Positions 1-8,011 of a stretch of DNA of 64,000 nt are shown here, one piece after another. Position 1 is the stretch's first letter. Each line of letters starts with the position of its first letter. The stretch comes from Thalassobacillus devorans (GTDB lineage: Bacteria > Bacillota > Bacilli > Bacillales > Halobacillaceae), in contig NZ_FXEH01000006.1 of NCBI RefSeq assembly GCF_900176565.1, positions 1,798,001 through 1,862,000 of the forward strand. Reading direction: 5' to 3'. The translations under genes were made by a program, and so were the position numbers. The notes beneath the pieces were generated by a model. The model was not told where the DNA came from, did no database searches, and saw nothing but the letters and a program-made list of their open reading frames with translations.

Positions 1-7
1 AACCAGT

Positions 8-39
8 TAAAAAACCGCCACTCATGTAGAGTGACGGTT
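8..39 (-). terminator. Rho-independent terminator after ytkL
   Basis: An 11-base-pair imperfect stem (bases 13-23 with 29-39) is followed on the minus strand by a run of T. It lies just past the ytkL stop codon and ends the leftward unit. Confidence 0.85.
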
Positions 40-50
40 CCATGTCTTAC

Positions 51-731
51 TTATAGTTCAATAGATTCGCCTACTTCCAATGCTTTCCCTGTTCCAGGGC
101 TCACTTTTTCTGCGAATGCTTTTCCGTCCTGGTTGATTAAATCGAAGGTGTTATAGTGTATAGGTACAACCTGTTTAGCATCGAGCCACTTCGCTGCGAC
201 TAATGCATCGTCAGGTCCCATAGTGAAATTATCTCCGATTGGAAGGAACGCCAACTCGATATTATTCATATCACCAATCATTTTCATATCACTGAACAAT
301 CCAGTATCACCCGCATGGAAGATGGTCTTCCCCTCAACCGTCAATAAAATACCAGTTGGCATACCAGTGTAGACGATGGTACCATCCTCTTCCGTGTAAG
401 AAGAGCCATGAAATGCCTGAGTAAACTTCACTTTACCAAAATCGAACTCATGAGAGCCGCCAATATACATCGGATGCGCATTCACGCCTTTATTTCCAAG
501 GTAAGTAGCCAGTTCGAAAGGCGCTACTACCAATGCGTCATTACGCTTAGCTATATCTACCGTGTCCCCCACATGATCGTTATGACCATGCGTCAACAGG
601 ATCACATCCGCTTTAACTTCATCAGCATTAAGGTCCGTATTTCCATTCTCAGAAATGAACGGATCGAATAAAATCATTTTTCCATTCGCTTCCACTTTTA
701 CGACTGAATGACCATGATAAGTTGCTTTCAC
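51..731 (-). CDS. ytkL: Metal-dependent hydrolase, UPF0173 family (YtkL)
   Basis: A 226-residue metallo-beta-lactamase-fold hydrolase, cytoplasmic, with no signal peptide. The metal-binding signature HGHNDH is at residues 48-53, with further conserved histidines at 108, 139 (FHAGDTG) and 192 (PIHYN), so both metal sites look intact. The length matches the UPF0173 family, which includes B. subtilis YtkL; the physiological substrate is not known. It lies 41 bases downstream of the spermine-synthase-like gene on the same strand, with no terminator visible between, so cotranscription is likely. The family call is secure and the function is general only. Confidence 0.92.
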   Translation of the reverse strand: MKATYHGHSVVKVEANGKMILFDPFISENGNTDLNADEVKADVILLTHGHNDHVGDTVDIAKRNDALVVAPFELATYLGNKGVNAHPMYIGGSHEFDFGKVKFTQAFHGSSYTEEDGTIVYTGMPTGILLTVEGKTIFHAGDTGLFSDMKMIGDMNNIELAFLPIGDNFTMGPDDALVAAKWLDAKQVVPIHYNTFDLINQDGKAFAEKVSPGTGKALEVGESIEL

Positions 732-772
732 ACTATCCTCTCCTTCGTTCGTAAAATTTACTATAACCTCAT

Positions 773-2323
773 TTAGTAATTATCCCAAGCCTGCTCGTAT
801 TTTTCAATTAAATGAGGGTCGATCAATGTATTGGGTTTCAGGGAAACCTTTTCCCCTTTGCGATTGAATATTTCCCTGTCCTCATCTTTTCCAAACACCG
901 TAAAAGCAGAAAGCAGCTCTTCGGTCAGAAAATCGGTTTCAACAGTAAAGTCCAGTCCAGATAAATTAATCGGATCCCGGGATGCCATGACGAAACCCCA
1001 ATTCCCAAAGCTCGGGATATCTACATGAAAATTTTCCGTTTCCAACCCGGCGGAACGGATTGTTTCATCTATCGTCCAATAGACTTCTGTCGCAAACACA
1101 GGGCTTGTGGCTTGTACCATTGCTGCTCCCCCAGGACGCAGATGATTTCTTACGAGAGAGTAAAACTCCCGTGTGTATAATTTGTTCAGGCTTTCATTAT
1201 TCGGGTCAGGAAGGTCAATGAGAATGACATCATAAAACATCCCGTCTTTTTCCAAATATTCAAAGGCATCTTCGTTACGCACAGTTACTCGATCATCCTT
1301 CAATGCCCCCTGGTTCAGCTGCAGCAAATGATAATTATTATTAGCCAGCTCGGTAATGGCAGGGTCCAAATCTATCAGGTAGATTGATTCTAATTCGTCA
1401 TATTTTAAAAGTTCCCTGACAGCAAGACCATCCCCACCGCCAAGCACTAATACACGCTTAGCATCTTCAGTTGCAGTCATCGGTACGTGAACAAGGGTCT
1501 CATGATAACGATACTCATCAAAAGAGCTGAACTGCAGCGAACCATCTAGATAAAGACGGGTGTCCCCTTGTTCTTTGGTAAGGATAATTTTTTGATAAGC
1601 GCTGTTTTCTGAATGTATGATGGGATCCTTGTATAATTTCTGCTCAAAAGAAAATGCCATTTCTTCTCCAAAAAACAATCCTGCAATCAGGAATATAGCG
1701 ATTCCCACCCCGGAAATCAGGTGAATTTTCAGCTTTAAGATTTCTTTTCGGAATAAATACAGCACAGCCATGGCTACTGTCAGGTTGATCAGCCCTACAA
1801 AAAATGCACTTTTAACCATACCTAATTGTGGCCTCAACAAGAAAACAAATAACAGACCGCCAATTAATCCACCGGCATAATCAGAAAATAACACGCGGGC
1901 AGTACTCCGGTTAAGTTCTACGCCAATCTCATTTGCTTTTCTGATGAGAATCGGCAATTCAAGCCCTGTCAGTGCCCCAATGGTTAAAGTCACCGTGTAT
2001 AAAAATAAAGCATCTGTCCCGTCTGGTGCAAAAGCTGTCATTCCAAACATAATGAAGCTGGAAAAGCCCCCAATTAAAGCAACCAGGAACTCTATCCAGA
2101 TGAAAGCGACAATTAATCGCTTCATCACCTTTTCGCTAATGGAAGCTCCAATCCCCATGCCTGTCAAGAAGAGGCTGATAGTCAATGTATATTGTTTGAC
2201 TCCATCCCCAAGTATGTAGGAACCTAACGCGCCAAATAAAACTTCAAAAATGATACCGCAAATGGAGACAATACCAGAAGCCCAGTATATGAAATGACTC
2301 TGTTTGACAGCTTCTTGTTTCAT
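773..2323 (-). CDS. Membrane-anchored spermine/spermidine synthase-like aminopropyltransferase
   Basis: The 516-residue protein has two parts. Residues 1 to about 220 form a hydrophobic domain of about seven membrane segments. Residues about 230-500 form a Rossmann methyltransferase-like domain of the spermidine synthase family, with a GGGDG nucleotide loop near residue 294 and the acidic DLPDP motif near 369. The two aspartates used by SpeE are kept, but the Gly-Pro-Ala that normally follows is replaced by Asn-Asn-Glu, so the substrate may not be a standard polyamine. Soluble SpeE is about 280 residues, so this is the fused membrane form. It lies downstream of the DUF4178-PspA-DUF4247-DUF350 operon but behind a terminator, and is followed by ytkL. 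The reaction at the membrane is inferred. Confidence 0.85.
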   Translation of the reverse strand: MKQEAVKQSHFIYWASGIVSICGIIFEVLFGALGSYILGDGVKQYTLTISLFLTGMGIGASISEKVMKRLIVAFIWIEFLVALIGGFSSFIMFGMTAFAPDGTDALFLYTVTLTIGALTGLELPILIRKANEIGVELNRSTARVLFSDYAGGLIGGLLFVFLLRPQLGMVKSAFFVGLINLTVAMAVLYLFRKEILKLKIHLISGVGIAIFLIAGLFFGEEMAFSFEQKLYKDPIIHSENSAYQKIILTKEQGDTRLYLDGSLQFSSFDEYRYHETLVHVPMTATEDAKRVLVLGGGDGLAVRELLKYDELESIYLIDLDPAITELANNNYHLLQLNQGALKDDRVTVRNEDAFEYLEKDGMFYDVILIDLPDPNNESLNKLYTREFYSLVRNHLRPGGAAMVQATSPVFATEVYWTIDETIRSAGLETENFHVDIPSFGNWGFVMASRDPINLSGLDFTVETDFLTEELLSAFTVFGKDEDREIFNRKGEKVSLKPNTLIDPHLIEKYEQAWDNY

Positions 2324-2358
2324 TGTTAATCACTCCGAATGCACATTAGAAAATATGG

Positions 2359-2439
2359 CTTGTCGCCAAGCACTTATAGCGAAAGCCTTAGTTTATCTTA
2401 TACTTTAATCCTTCAACAAAGTTAAACTTTCTTAAAATA
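2359..2439 (+). repeat. Intergenic repeat family A, copy 1
   Basis: An 81-base element that aligns over its whole length with 49496-49575 and 39987-40057, and over its right half with the reverse complement of 61111-61165. It ends in a small palindrome (AAAGTTAAACTTT). It sits between a terminator and the spermine-synthase-like gene, in non-coding sequence. Confidence 0.65.
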
Positions 2440-2475
2440 AAGAAAAGGGCTGCACCGCCTAAGCGGAGGCAGCCC
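2440..2475 (-). terminator. Terminator of the PspA-DUF operon
   Basis: The stem GGGCTGC/GCAGCCC, extended by an inner GC-rich stem, is followed on the minus strand by TTTTCTTT. It lies just downstream of the DUF350 gene. It probably ends most transcripts before the spermine-synthase-like gene, which would then need its own promoter or read-through. Confidence 0.85.
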
Positions 2476-2486
2476 GAGACGAAGGC

Positions 2487-2882
2487 TTATGTGATGGATG
2501 CCCCGATAACGAAGGCTAAGCCGATCGATACACCTACTGAAATGATGCCGACTGCGATATTGTTTTCCTTCAGCATGGTTTCGACAGAGAACTTTCGAGT
2601 GAAAATTTCAAACAGGTAATAGGCAAGCATTTGCAACGCCACACCATAAGCACCCCAAATCAATGTATCCCACAGTGTCAAACTATGATATATGGCAAAT
2701 GAAAGGATGATACAAATTCCAACTATCTTTCCGGCTATCGATAACGCAACTGCAGTGTTACCCTGTTTAACTTCATCCCAATCTTTATACTTGGACGTGA
2801 TCACTTCAAAAATTACCAAGCCGACCAATACAACAATAATGGCAATAACAAAATAAGCAAAAGTAGCAATGAATGGTCCCAT
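2487..2882 (-). CDS. DUF350 (YjfL-like) membrane protein
   Basis: A 131-residue integral membrane protein with four predicted segments arranged as two similar halves (about residues 5-27, 46-66, 72-92 and 107-129), the usual plan of the DUF350/YjfL family. The biochemical role of this family is not established. It is the last gene of the sigma-W-type operon with DUF4178, PspA and DUF4247, 19 bases after the DUF4247 stop. Families of this set recur near PspA and polyamine-type enzymes, which suggests a role in envelope stress. The family assignment is firm and the function is inferred from context. Confidence 0.85.
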   Translation of the reverse strand: MGPFIATFAYFVIAIIVVLVGLVIFEVITSKYKDWDEVKQGNTAVALSIAGKIVGICIILSFAIYHSLTLWDTLIWGAYGVALQMLAYYLFEIFTRKFSVETMLKENNIAVGIISVGVSIGLAFVIGASIT

Positions 2883-2901
2883 AATTCAACCTCCTAGATA
2901 A

Positions 2902-3582
2902 TTATTTTCCTGTGCCAGGTCCTCCACCACGTCCCGACGAACCACGAAATGTACCTGTCTCACCTGAACGGTATCCACCGTACATCGAGTACCCTCCATA
3001 ACAATCATTGGATGCCCGGCAACGCCCAGCCTGTTTATCTGCCCAATTATTGGAGTTCAGCATTCGGTTCAACACGGCATAAGTCAGGAGTCCATTAAAG
3101 AAACCTGGGGAGTAATGATTGCGTACGAATTGATCATTCGCCAGTTCTATGAACACCACTCCAGGCTCTTCTTCACTTTCTTTCATAATTACAAAATCAT
3201 CCGGATAAACAAGCACTTGTTTATTCTCGGTAAAATCACTCTTCTCTTCCGGCTCAAGCGTTTCAGAAAGCAGATCGGCAAGTTCGGGTATGGTGAACTT
3301 CCTGGTTACATATATCTTGGAAATGCCCTGATCGGTACGTATAGTGTCAATCAGGGGGAAATGGTCACTGACCATTTTATCAGCATCTTCCGGGCTGGAT
3401 TGTTCCATAGCGGAGATAATATCTGTTTTTGCCTGTTCATCAGGTAACTCATCATATGTACGTTCCTCGTTAGATAGGGGCCCGGTAATCCCTCTTGACC
3501 TGTCGTCATTACCGCCAAAGACATTCATGAACAAGACGATTACAATAATACCTAAGCCAAACAATACCAGGTAATCCTTCAT
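2902..3582 (-). CDS. DUF4247 membrane-anchored protein with Gly-rich tail
   Basis: A 226-residue protein with one N-terminal membrane segment (about residues 5-22), then a soluble domain rich in acidic residues, and a C-terminal tail from about residue 185 rich in Gly, Tyr, Ser and Arg. Two cysteines occur close together just before the tail (RCRASNDC). The lack of a lipobox suggests a membrane anchor rather than a lipoprotein. I assign DUF4247 from the overall pattern and the neighbours; the molecular role is unknown. The gene follows pspA after a 120-base gap that contains a strong hairpin. The low-complexity tail could be a membrane or wall interaction surface, which is speculation. Confidence 0.75.
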   Translation of the reverse strand: MKDYLVLFGLGIIVIVLFMNVFGGNDDRSRGITGPLSNEERTYDELPDEQAKTDIISAMEQSSPEDADKMVSDHFPLIDTIRTDQGISKIYVTRKFTIPELADLLSETLEPEEKSDFTENKQVLVYPDDFVIMKESEEEPGVVFIELANDQFVRNHYSPGFFNGLLTYAVLNRMLNSNNWADKQAGRCRASNDCYGGYSMYGGYRSGETGTFRGSSGRGGGPGTGK

Positions 3583-3623
3583 ATCGAGTCCTCCTTTCTG
3601 GAGAGAGATTCATGGACTAACGG

Positions 3624-3656
3624 AGAAGGGCCTGACTATTCGAGTCAGACCCTTCT
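3624..3656 (-). promoter_or_regulatory. Strong hairpin between pspA and the DUF4247 gene
   Basis: A nearly perfect 14-base-pair stem (3624-3637 with 3643-3656) sits between two genes of the same operon. No T run follows, so it is not a standard terminator. It may stabilise or define the 3' end of the pspA transcript and set different protein amounts along the operon; that role is inferred. Confidence 0.6.
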
Positions 3657-3702
3657 ACCATAGCTCCATTATCTGTTGTCATAGCTATGCTCAGTAAGTG
3701 GG

Positions 3703-4371
3703 TTACTCTTTGCCCATTTTTTTCTTTAAGGCTGCCAGCTCATCATCCACTCCGTTTTTCTCCAAAGCTTCAAATTCATCGTCCAAAGAACGGCTGGCCT
3801 GTGACATATCCTCGCTTGTTTCTGCTTCCGCTTCTTGCTGGAGTACTTTCTCCTCCATCCGGTCGAAACCCTGGCGAGATTCATCTCCGCCGATATTGGA
3901 CATCGTGCGATTCATCTTCGTACGGGTTTTGGCAGATTCGGAACGAGCTTTAAGAGAATCTTTCTTCAATTTCATCTGCTGATATTCCTTTTTCATTTCG
4001 TCAAGCTTTTCGCGCAGACTGTCTGCATCTGTTTTTGCCTGTTCCCACGATGCCTTCAGCTGCTCCGCCTGCTCCTGTTGACTATTCTTATCTTCCAGTG
4101 CACGTCGTGCCAGATCTTCATTCCCTGCTTCAATCGCTTGTTCCGCTTGCTTCATTCGCTTATCGACAAGTGCCTGGGCGTCATCATATTTCCTTTTCAA
4201 CATTTTCTCGTTTGCAATCTGCTTGGCAACAGCACTCTCCGCTTCACGGATATCATTTTCCATGTCGCGCATAAACTGATCCAGCATTTTCACTGGATCT
4301 TCCGCTTTATCCAACATCGCGTTCAATTCTGAATTAACAACCGTCTTCATACGCTTAAAAAATTGGAACAT
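3703..4371 (-). CDS. pspA: PspA/IM30 family phage-shock membrane-stress protein
   Basis: A 222-residue peripheral membrane protein of the PspA/IM30 family, related to ESCRT-III proteins. The amphipathic N-terminus (MFQFFKRMKTVVNSELNAML) is the membrane-binding helix, followed by the family signature DPVKMLDQFMRDM and long charged coiled coils to about residue 170. The acidic C-terminus (DDELAALKKKMGKE) is typical. PspA proteins form oligomers that bind stressed or damaged membranes. The gene is second in the operon, 20 bases after the DUF4178 gene. The upstream sigma-W-type promoter agrees with B. subtilis, where the pspA operon (ydjFGHI) is under sigma-W; the companion genes here are different. 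Confidence 0.93.
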   Translation of the reverse strand: MFQFFKRMKTVVNSELNAMLDKAEDPVKMLDQFMRDMENDIREAESAVAKQIANEKMLKRKYDDAQALVDKRMKQAEQAIEAGNEDLARRALEDKNSQQEQAEQLKASWEQAKTDADSLREKLDEMKKEYQQMKLKKDSLKARSESAKTRTKMNRTMSNIGGDESRQGFDRMEEKVLQQEAEAETSEDMSQASRSLDDEFEALEKNGVDDELAALKKKMGKE

Positions 4372-4391
4372 CTTTAAACTCCTCCTTAAAA

Positions 4392-4913
4392 TTAATGGGA
4401 CCCTGCTATAATTTTAATATCATACGGATCAATATCGTGACCCAGACTCACTTCTGTATCGCTGCCCCAGGCCTCCACACTAAGATACGCTGTCTCATCT
4501 TCTGAAATATAATCGGCATACTGGATCATTTGTCCATTAACGTTGCGGCTTCTTCCCTCACCTACTACTCTTGCTTGCCCATCGCTATCCTTATGAAAGG
4601 TCTTCCCCTCATATTCCAGTTTGCTCGGGAAAGGCTGAGAGACGGGCAGTTTGATCGTTCGATAAATACCCAGCTCTAATTCATCGTCCATTTCAGCTGA
4701 AAGCCAAATTGTGGAGCGCCCTTCAAGCAATTGATAACCAAACCATTCATAGGCATGTTCCCTATAAGTGATTTTTCCTACCACTTCATAATCTACCAGT
4801 TCATAGTTCACGATATCTCCTACTTGAATATTCAGTGGCGTTCGCTCTTTCACTTTTGGAGCTTGTGCTTTTTTATTTGAAAATAAACGTGAAAACAGTC
4901 CCAGACCAGCCAC
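4392..4913 (-). CDS. DUF4178 domain protein
   Basis: A soluble protein of about 173 residues, dominated by beta-strand-like sequence with a conserved-looking core (DIVNYELVDYEVVGKITY, then an aromatic-rich YEWFGYQLLEG), consistent with DUF4178. No catalytic motif is recognised. The start is uncertain. A GTG at 4940 would lie at the predicted transcription start of the sigma-W promoter and lacks a ribosome site, so it is unlikely. A GTG at 4913 follows AAGGAG closely. A CTG at 4904 would give the family-like start GLFSRLFSNKK. It is the first gene of the operon with pspA. Function is unknown and probably tied to PspA. Confidence 0.75.
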   Translation of the reverse strand: MAGLGLFSRLFSNKKAQAPKVKERTPLNIQVGDIVNYELVDYEVVGKITYREHAYEWFGYQLLEGRSTIWLSAEMDDELELGIYRTIKLPVSQPFPSKLEYEGKTFHKDSDGQARVVGEGRSRNVNGQMIQYADYISEDETAYLSVEAWGSDTEVSLGHDIDPYDIKIIAGSH

Positions 4914-4945
4914 CTCTCCTTCCTGAAAACGCTGCGTCACTTTTA

Positions 4946-4973
4946 TATACGGAATGATAATAAGAACGTTTCA
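4946..4973 (-). promoter_or_regulatory. Sigma-W type promoter of the DUF4178-pspA operon
   Basis: On the minus strand the -35 element TGAAAC (4968-4973) and the -10 element CGTATA (4946-4951) are separated by exactly 16 bases. This matches the known ECF sigma-W consensus (TGAAAC-N16-CGTA). The predicted start is near 4939, a few tens of bases before the first usable start codon. Confidence 0.85.
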
Positions 4974-5002
4974 TTTTTTTATTAAAATTTTTATATTCAT
5001 CC

Positions 5003-5043
5003 TATCTAAAACAGCGAGGAAAGTTTAATCTTTCCTCGCTGTT
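5003..5043 (-). terminator. Terminator after ald
   Basis: A 14-base-pair stem (5009-5023 region with 5030-5043) lies just past the ald stop and is followed by a short T-rich stretch on the minus strand. Confidence 0.85.
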
Positions 5044-5048
5044 CCCCA

Positions 5049-6176
5049 TTAATTATACGCTAACAATGTCTCAACATCTGAGTATTCCAACTGATGAGCT
5101 TCAGCAACTGCACGGTACGTGACAAAACCATCAAGTGTATTGATTCCTTTGCGCAATGCTTTATTATCCTGACAAGCCTGACGATATCCTTTGTTCGCCA
5201 GCTGAAGTGCGTAAGGAATAGTGACATTGGTCAATCCTATGGTAGATGTTCTCGGAACTGCCCCAGGCATATTGGCAACAGCATAATGGACAACACCATG
5301 TTTCTCATATGTTGGATTGTCATGGGTAGTGATTCGATCCGTTGTTTCAAAAATACCCCCCTGGTCGATTGCTACATCTACGATGACTGAACCTTTCATC
5401 ATAGACTGTACCATTTCATCGGTAACTAGTTTCGGGGCTTTCGCTCCTGGAATCAAAACAGCTCCGATTACGAGGTCCGATTCCGCAAGGGCTTCCTGGA
5501 TATTCAATGGATTTGACATTAATGTATTGATTTCGGACCCAAATATATCATCCAATTGTCGTAAACGTTCTGGATTTAAATCAATGATGGTGACATCGGC
5601 ACCGAGTCCCATCGCTATTTTGGCAGCGTTCGTTCCCACAACTCCCCCGCCGATTACGGTCACCCGGCCGCGGCGAACGCCCGGAATACCACCAAGTAAA
5701 ATACCTTTACCGCCGTGCAGTTTTTCTAAAAACTGCGCGCCTATTTGGGTAGCCATACGACCGGCAACTTCACTCATCGGGGTCAATAATGGCAGCGAGC
5801 CATTATCCGATTGAACCGTTTCATAAGCAATGCTGACCACCTTACGATCGATCAATGCTTTTGTCAATTCCGGCTCTGGAGCCAGATGAAGATACGTAAA
5901 CAAGATAAGCCCTTCATAAAAATAATCATATTCTTCAGGAAGGGGCTCTTTAACTTTCATGACCATCTCCTGACTCCAGGCTTCTTTAGCTGTGTCGACA
6001 ATGTGGGCTCCAGCTTCTATGTACTGCGCATCCGTGAAATTAGAGCCTATTCCTGCATTTGCTTCCACATACACTTCATGACCGGCATTTGTCAAAGAAA
6101 TAACCCCGGCCGGAGTCATAGCAACGCGATTTTCATTGTTTTTTATCTCTCTGGGTACTCCGATTTTCATATTCAT
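5049..6176 (-). CDS. ald: Alanine dehydrogenase
   Basis: A 375-residue NAD-dependent enzyme that interconverts L-alanine with pyruvate, ammonia and NADH. The N-terminus ([19 protein letters not shown]) carries the conserved substrate-binding arginine region. The dinucleotide-binding glycine motif is near residues 174-195 ([20 protein letters not shown]), and the C-terminal [15 protein letters not shown] block is typical. Length matches the family. An ATG two codons downstream (6170) is an alternative start. In B. subtilis the enzyme supports growth on alanine and sporulation. It has its own terminator, so it is probably monocistronic. Confidence 0.97.
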   Translation of the reverse strand: MNMKIGVPREIKNNENRVAMTPAGVISLTNAGHEVYVEANAGIGSNFTDAQYIEAGAHIVDTAKEAWSQEMVMKVKEPLPEEYDYFYEGLILFTYLHLAPEPELTKALIDRKVVSIAYETVQSDNGSLPLLTPMSEVAGRMATQIGAQFLEKLHGGKGILLGGIPGVRRGRVTVIGGGVVGTNAAKIAMGLGADVTIIDLNPERLRQLDDIFGSEINTLMSNPLNIQEALAESDLVIGAVLIPGAKAPKLVTDEMVQSMMKGSVIVDVAIDQGGIFETTDRITTHDNPTYEKHGVVHYAVANMPGAVPRTSTIGLTNVTIPYALQLANKGYRQACQDNKALRKGINTLDGFVTYRAVAEAHQLEYSDVETLLAYN

Positions 6177-6333
6177 TTACCTCCCAATCCATTGTTCTAG
6201 GACTCTTGTCCTTCCCTTATCACAATCACTATACCATTATTTGTGTCGAGTGGATAGATGGCACAAATGTAAGCCTTTACATTGTAACAAATATCTTACT
6301 TTTTTACATTTTAAATCGACAAAATTTACACCA

Positions 6334-7092
6334 TCATCGATGACGGTGGATGACATCCAGTCCTCCGGTCACCTCATAGACGGCTCCGGTTATCATGTCG
6401 CTGTCTTTATCGCATAAAAATTCGATGGTACGGGCGATATCTTCTCCTGTACCTGACCGGCCTATTGGAGTATGTTCATCATGGTATTTGCGGCTTTCTG
6501 CAATTGTTGTTTCCTTCATGTCTCCCGTAATATTTCCTGGACAAACCATGTTGGATGTAATGCCATTTTCCGCTTCTTCAAAAGCTATCGTTTTCGTCAG
6601 GGAAACCAATCCGACTTTAGCAGCTGCAAAAGCAGAACGATAGATCCATCCTGATGCTGCACCAGCCCCTTGAAACCCGTAATTGATGATTCGGCCGAAT
6701 TGCTGCTTTCTCATATAAGGGGCAACCTGTTGAAATAAATGAAAGGAAGCATCCAGGTTACCACGGATCATAGCGTCCCATTCCTCCTGTGTATAATCGA
6801 GTAATTTCTTACGTTCAAAGATGTAAGGACCCGCATTATTGATCAAATAATCAATCCTCCCAAAACGGTCCACGGTTTCCTGAACAAGCCTGATCAGATC
6901 CTCTTTTTTTGTTACGTCTGCCTGGATAATCTGAATGCGGCTGTGCTCCTCTGGCCATTCTTCCAGAAGCTGTTCCGCTTTATTACGGTCAGTACGATAG
7001 GTGACCGTTACAGAATGTCCCTTCTCTAAGAAACGTGTAGTCACTACTTTACCCAGTCCTTTTGTCCCGGCCGTAATCAGCGCATGGCGCAT
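6334..7092 (-). CDS. Short-chain dehydrogenase/reductase (YtkK-like)
   Basis: A 252-residue classical SDR. The cofactor loop TAGTKGLGKVV is at the N-terminus, NNAG near residue 83, and the C-terminal VTGGLDV is typical. The catalytic set is altered in appearance: the usual Ser and Tyr-x-x-x-Lys region reads GFQGAGAASGWIYRSAFAAAK, so the tyrosine position relative to lysine should be checked by alignment. It resembles FabG-like reductases and B. subtilis YtkK. The ATG at 7092 is chosen because GGGGGA lies eight bases upstream; a start nine codons earlier would include that ribosome site. Substrate is unknown. Confidence 0.85.
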   Translation of the reverse strand: MRHALITAGTKGLGKVVTTRFLEKGHSVTVTYRTDRNKAEQLLEEWPEEHSRIQIIQADVTKKEDLIRLVQETVDRFGRIDYLINNAGPYIFERKKLLDYTQEEWDAMIRGNLDASFHLFQQVAPYMRKQQFGRIINYGFQGAGAASGWIYRSAFAAAKVGLVSLTKTIAFEEAENGITSNMVCPGNITGDMKETTIAESRKYHDEHTPIGRSGTGEDIARTIEFLCDKDSDMITGAVYEVTGGLDVIHRHR

Positions 7093-7235
7093 AATGATTC
7101 CCCCTTCAGTCTTTGACAATCAGCTGTTTTTTATGTAAATATCCCAGCATTTCGCTGATCTCAAGATGATAAACTATACATGCTACCTCTACTTTACTAC
7201 ATAAAGCGAAAATGGTTCACATGTGACGCTTTTTA

Positions 7236-7273
7236 ACAAAAAGGCAGCATGGAAATACTATGCCATGCTGCCT
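7236..7273 (-). terminator. Terminator after the 49-residue ORF
   Basis: A 10-base-pair stem (7243-7252 with 7263-7272) is followed on the minus strand by TTTTT. It lies six bases past the small minus-strand ORF and supports that ORF being transcribed. Confidence 0.85.
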
Positions 7274-7278
7274 CTGAT

Positions 7279-7428
7279 TCAATCCGATCCGGGGTTGTCA
7301 TGTCTGTCACTCTTATGCTGCTTTTCTTTACGTGGCTGGAATTCAATATTTCCTGTCTGATAGCTTTCATTAATTCCTTCTTCCGGGGTTCCCGTTTCTT
7401 GCCTGAATAGCTTCTTGTCTTTTTTCAT
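7279..7428 (-). CDS. Small hydrophilic protein, 49 residues, unknown function
   Basis: An ATG at 7428 follows GGAGGTGG by a good spacing, and the frame stays open for 49 codons to TGA. The product begins MKKDKKLFRQETGTPEEGIN and is strongly charged, with no membrane segment or cysteine. A terminator lies immediately downstream. The good ribosome site, the terminator and isolation from larger genes support a real gene. I do not recognise a family. Composition is like small spore or stress peptides of Bacillaceae, which is only an impression. Confidence 0.6.
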   Translation of the reverse strand: MKKDKKLFRQETGTPEEGINESYQTGNIEFQPRKEKQHKSDRHDNPGSD

Positions 7429-7477
7429 ATTTTCCACCTCCATTAATAATGTTCACAAAAGTGTATATTTTCATCAC

Positions 7478-7516
7478 TGACAACGTTTACATTAATAACA
7501 TTCTGCATGTTATAAT
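7478..7516 (+). promoter_or_regulatory. Promoter of the usp gene with a cre-like site
   Basis: TATAAT at 7511-7516 is a clear -10 with a weak -35 (TTACAT, 7487-7492, 18-base spacer). TGACAACGTTTACA at 7478-7491 matches the CcpA cre consensus with one mismatch and overlaps the -35, which would suit repression. The -10 is convincing and the cre site is tentative. Confidence 0.5.
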
Positions 7517-7546
7517 AGAAGTATAAAAAGGAAGGGAGCGTTTCCT

Positions 7547-7996
7547 ATGTCATTTGAATATAGCCATATTGTGGTAGCTATTGATGGTTCTAACGCTGCT
7601 GAATACGCTTTTAAAAAAGCGATAGATATCGCCAAACGAAATGATGCCCAGCTGATTCTTTCCCATGTAGTCGACACACGCGCCTTTGCAACAGTCGAAG
7701 CCTATGACAGGTCTCTTGCTATTCGCGCGGAAGGTTACGCGAAAGAGCTGTTGGATGAATATCAGGACAAAGCAAAAGCAGCAGGAGTCGACAATATCAT
7801 AATCGATGTTGAATATGGTTCACCTAAAATTAAAATTGCAAAAGATGTAGCACCAAAATACAAAGCAGACTTAATTATCTGTGGAGCTACCGGGTTAAAT
7901 GCTATGGAACGCTTCTTCATCGGAAGTGTATCGGAACATATTACCCGATATGCCAAGTGTGATGTACTGGTTGTACGGATGCCAGAACAAAAATAA
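7547..7996 (+). CDS. Universal stress protein (UspA family)
   Basis: A 149-residue cytoplasmic UspA-fold protein. The N-terminal strand IVVAIDGSNAAEYAFKKA and the C-terminal ATP-binding loop GATGLNAMERFFIGSVSEHI (about residues 116-135, G-2x-G-9x-G-S type) are both present, so it probably binds ATP. The C-terminal strand CDVLVVR completes the fold. USP proteins are linked to stress survival, but no defined reaction can be given. It is the first gene of a two-gene unit with an unknown 111-residue protein starting 15 bases downstream. Confidence 0.93.
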   Translation: MSFEYSHIVVAIDGSNAAEYAFKKAIDIAKRNDAQLILSHVVDTRAFATVEAYDRSLAIRAEGYAKELLDEYQDKAKAAGVDNIIIDVEYGSPKIKIAKDVAPKYKADLIICGATGLNAMERFFIGSVSEHITRYAKCDVLVVRMPEQK

Positions 7997-8011
7997 TGGA
8001 TTGGAGACTTT

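Noticed and set aside
3115-4332. Plus-strand open frames opposite the DUF4247 and pspA genes
   Set aside because: Antisense shadows of well-supported genes with operon structure and a promoter on the other strand.
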